22,565 nucleotides of DNA from JANOAR01 sp031411235 (lineage in GTDB: Bacteria; Verrucomicrobiota; Verrucomicrobiia; Verrucomicrobiales; Verrucomicrobiaceae): positions 1-22,565 of the forward strand of contig JANOAR010000079.1 in NCBI GenBank assembly GCA_031411235.1, given 5' to 3'. Within the stretch, counting starts at the first letter, position 1. Each line of letters begins with the position of its first letter. Below the pieces are notes generated by a model. That model was not told where the DNA came from. It saw nothing but the letters and a program-made list of their open reading frames with translations, and made no database searches. This document shows positions 22,552 to 22,565 of this stretch, one piece after another. The translations under genes were made by a program, and so were the position numbers.

Positions 22552-22565
22552 CCCCGCGCAGCGGC

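Noticed and set aside
1..22565. Defence island, prophage, CRISPR array or biosynthetic cluster
   Set aside because: No integrase, transposase, Cas protein, toxin-antitoxin pair, NRPS/PKS or spaced direct-repeat array was found; the genes are ordinary metabolic and envelope functions.

Overview
The window looks like chromosomal DNA of a Gram-negative heterotroph, most likely a Verrucomicrobiota member (Verrucomicrobiaceae/Prosthecobacter-like). This is an inference from gene content: a PEP-CTERM surface protein, a CxPSR sulfatase with a signal peptide, two exported Gfo/Idh/MocA oxidoreductases (one with a twin-arginine signal), several exported esterase-like hydrolases, an OprP-type porin, moderately high GC, and mostly weak Shine-Dalgarno sequences. 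No marker gene settles the taxonomy. No phage, IS element, CRISPR array, tRNA or rRNA was seen.

Layout. 1-2920: the tail of an unrecognised protein, an exported glycerophosphodiesterase (+), an exported SGNH hydrolase (-), and a YggS-type PLP-homeostasis protein (+). A 180-bp nested inverted repeat (2933-3112) lies between yggS and a convergent RmlD-like reductase (3105-3995, -), which is followed by a dienelactone-hydrolase-family protein (-). 5133-10133: a minus-strand run read as Gfo/Idh/MocA oxidoreductase -> rsmE -> folC -> sulfatase, with short gaps and an rsmE/folC overlap. 10448-12369: an OprP-like porin and phoU, separated by CTGTCAC repeats and a terminator-like hairpin. 12403-14874 (-): an LplT-like MFS transporter fused to a PlsC acyltransferase, with a shortened C-terminus that resembles a decayed acyl-ACP synthetase. 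15059-15187: a second intergenic inverted repeat. 15220-17088: an exported alpha/beta hydrolase plus Gfo/Idh/MocA operon ending in a strong terminator. 17219-17905 (-): a PEP-CTERM protein. 18139-19176: an acyl-CoA desaturase. 19263-21209 (-): a phospho-sugar mutase. 21313-21903: a Uma2-family protein. 22055-22393: a PII protein (glnB) with a near-consensus sigma-54 promoter and a GNRA-capped terminator.

How the genes relate. Most genes are housekeeping or envelope-lifestyle functions: exported hydrolases and oxidoreductases for polysaccharide or phosphodiester scavenging, membrane-lipid handling (desaturase, MFS-PlsC), phosphate (porin, PhoU) and nitrogen sensing (PII). No obvious new defence or mobile system is present. 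The features most worth a second look are the sigma-54/glnB leader, the shrunken Aas-like fusion, the porin-phoU pair without pst genes, and the two intergenic inverted-repeat elements.
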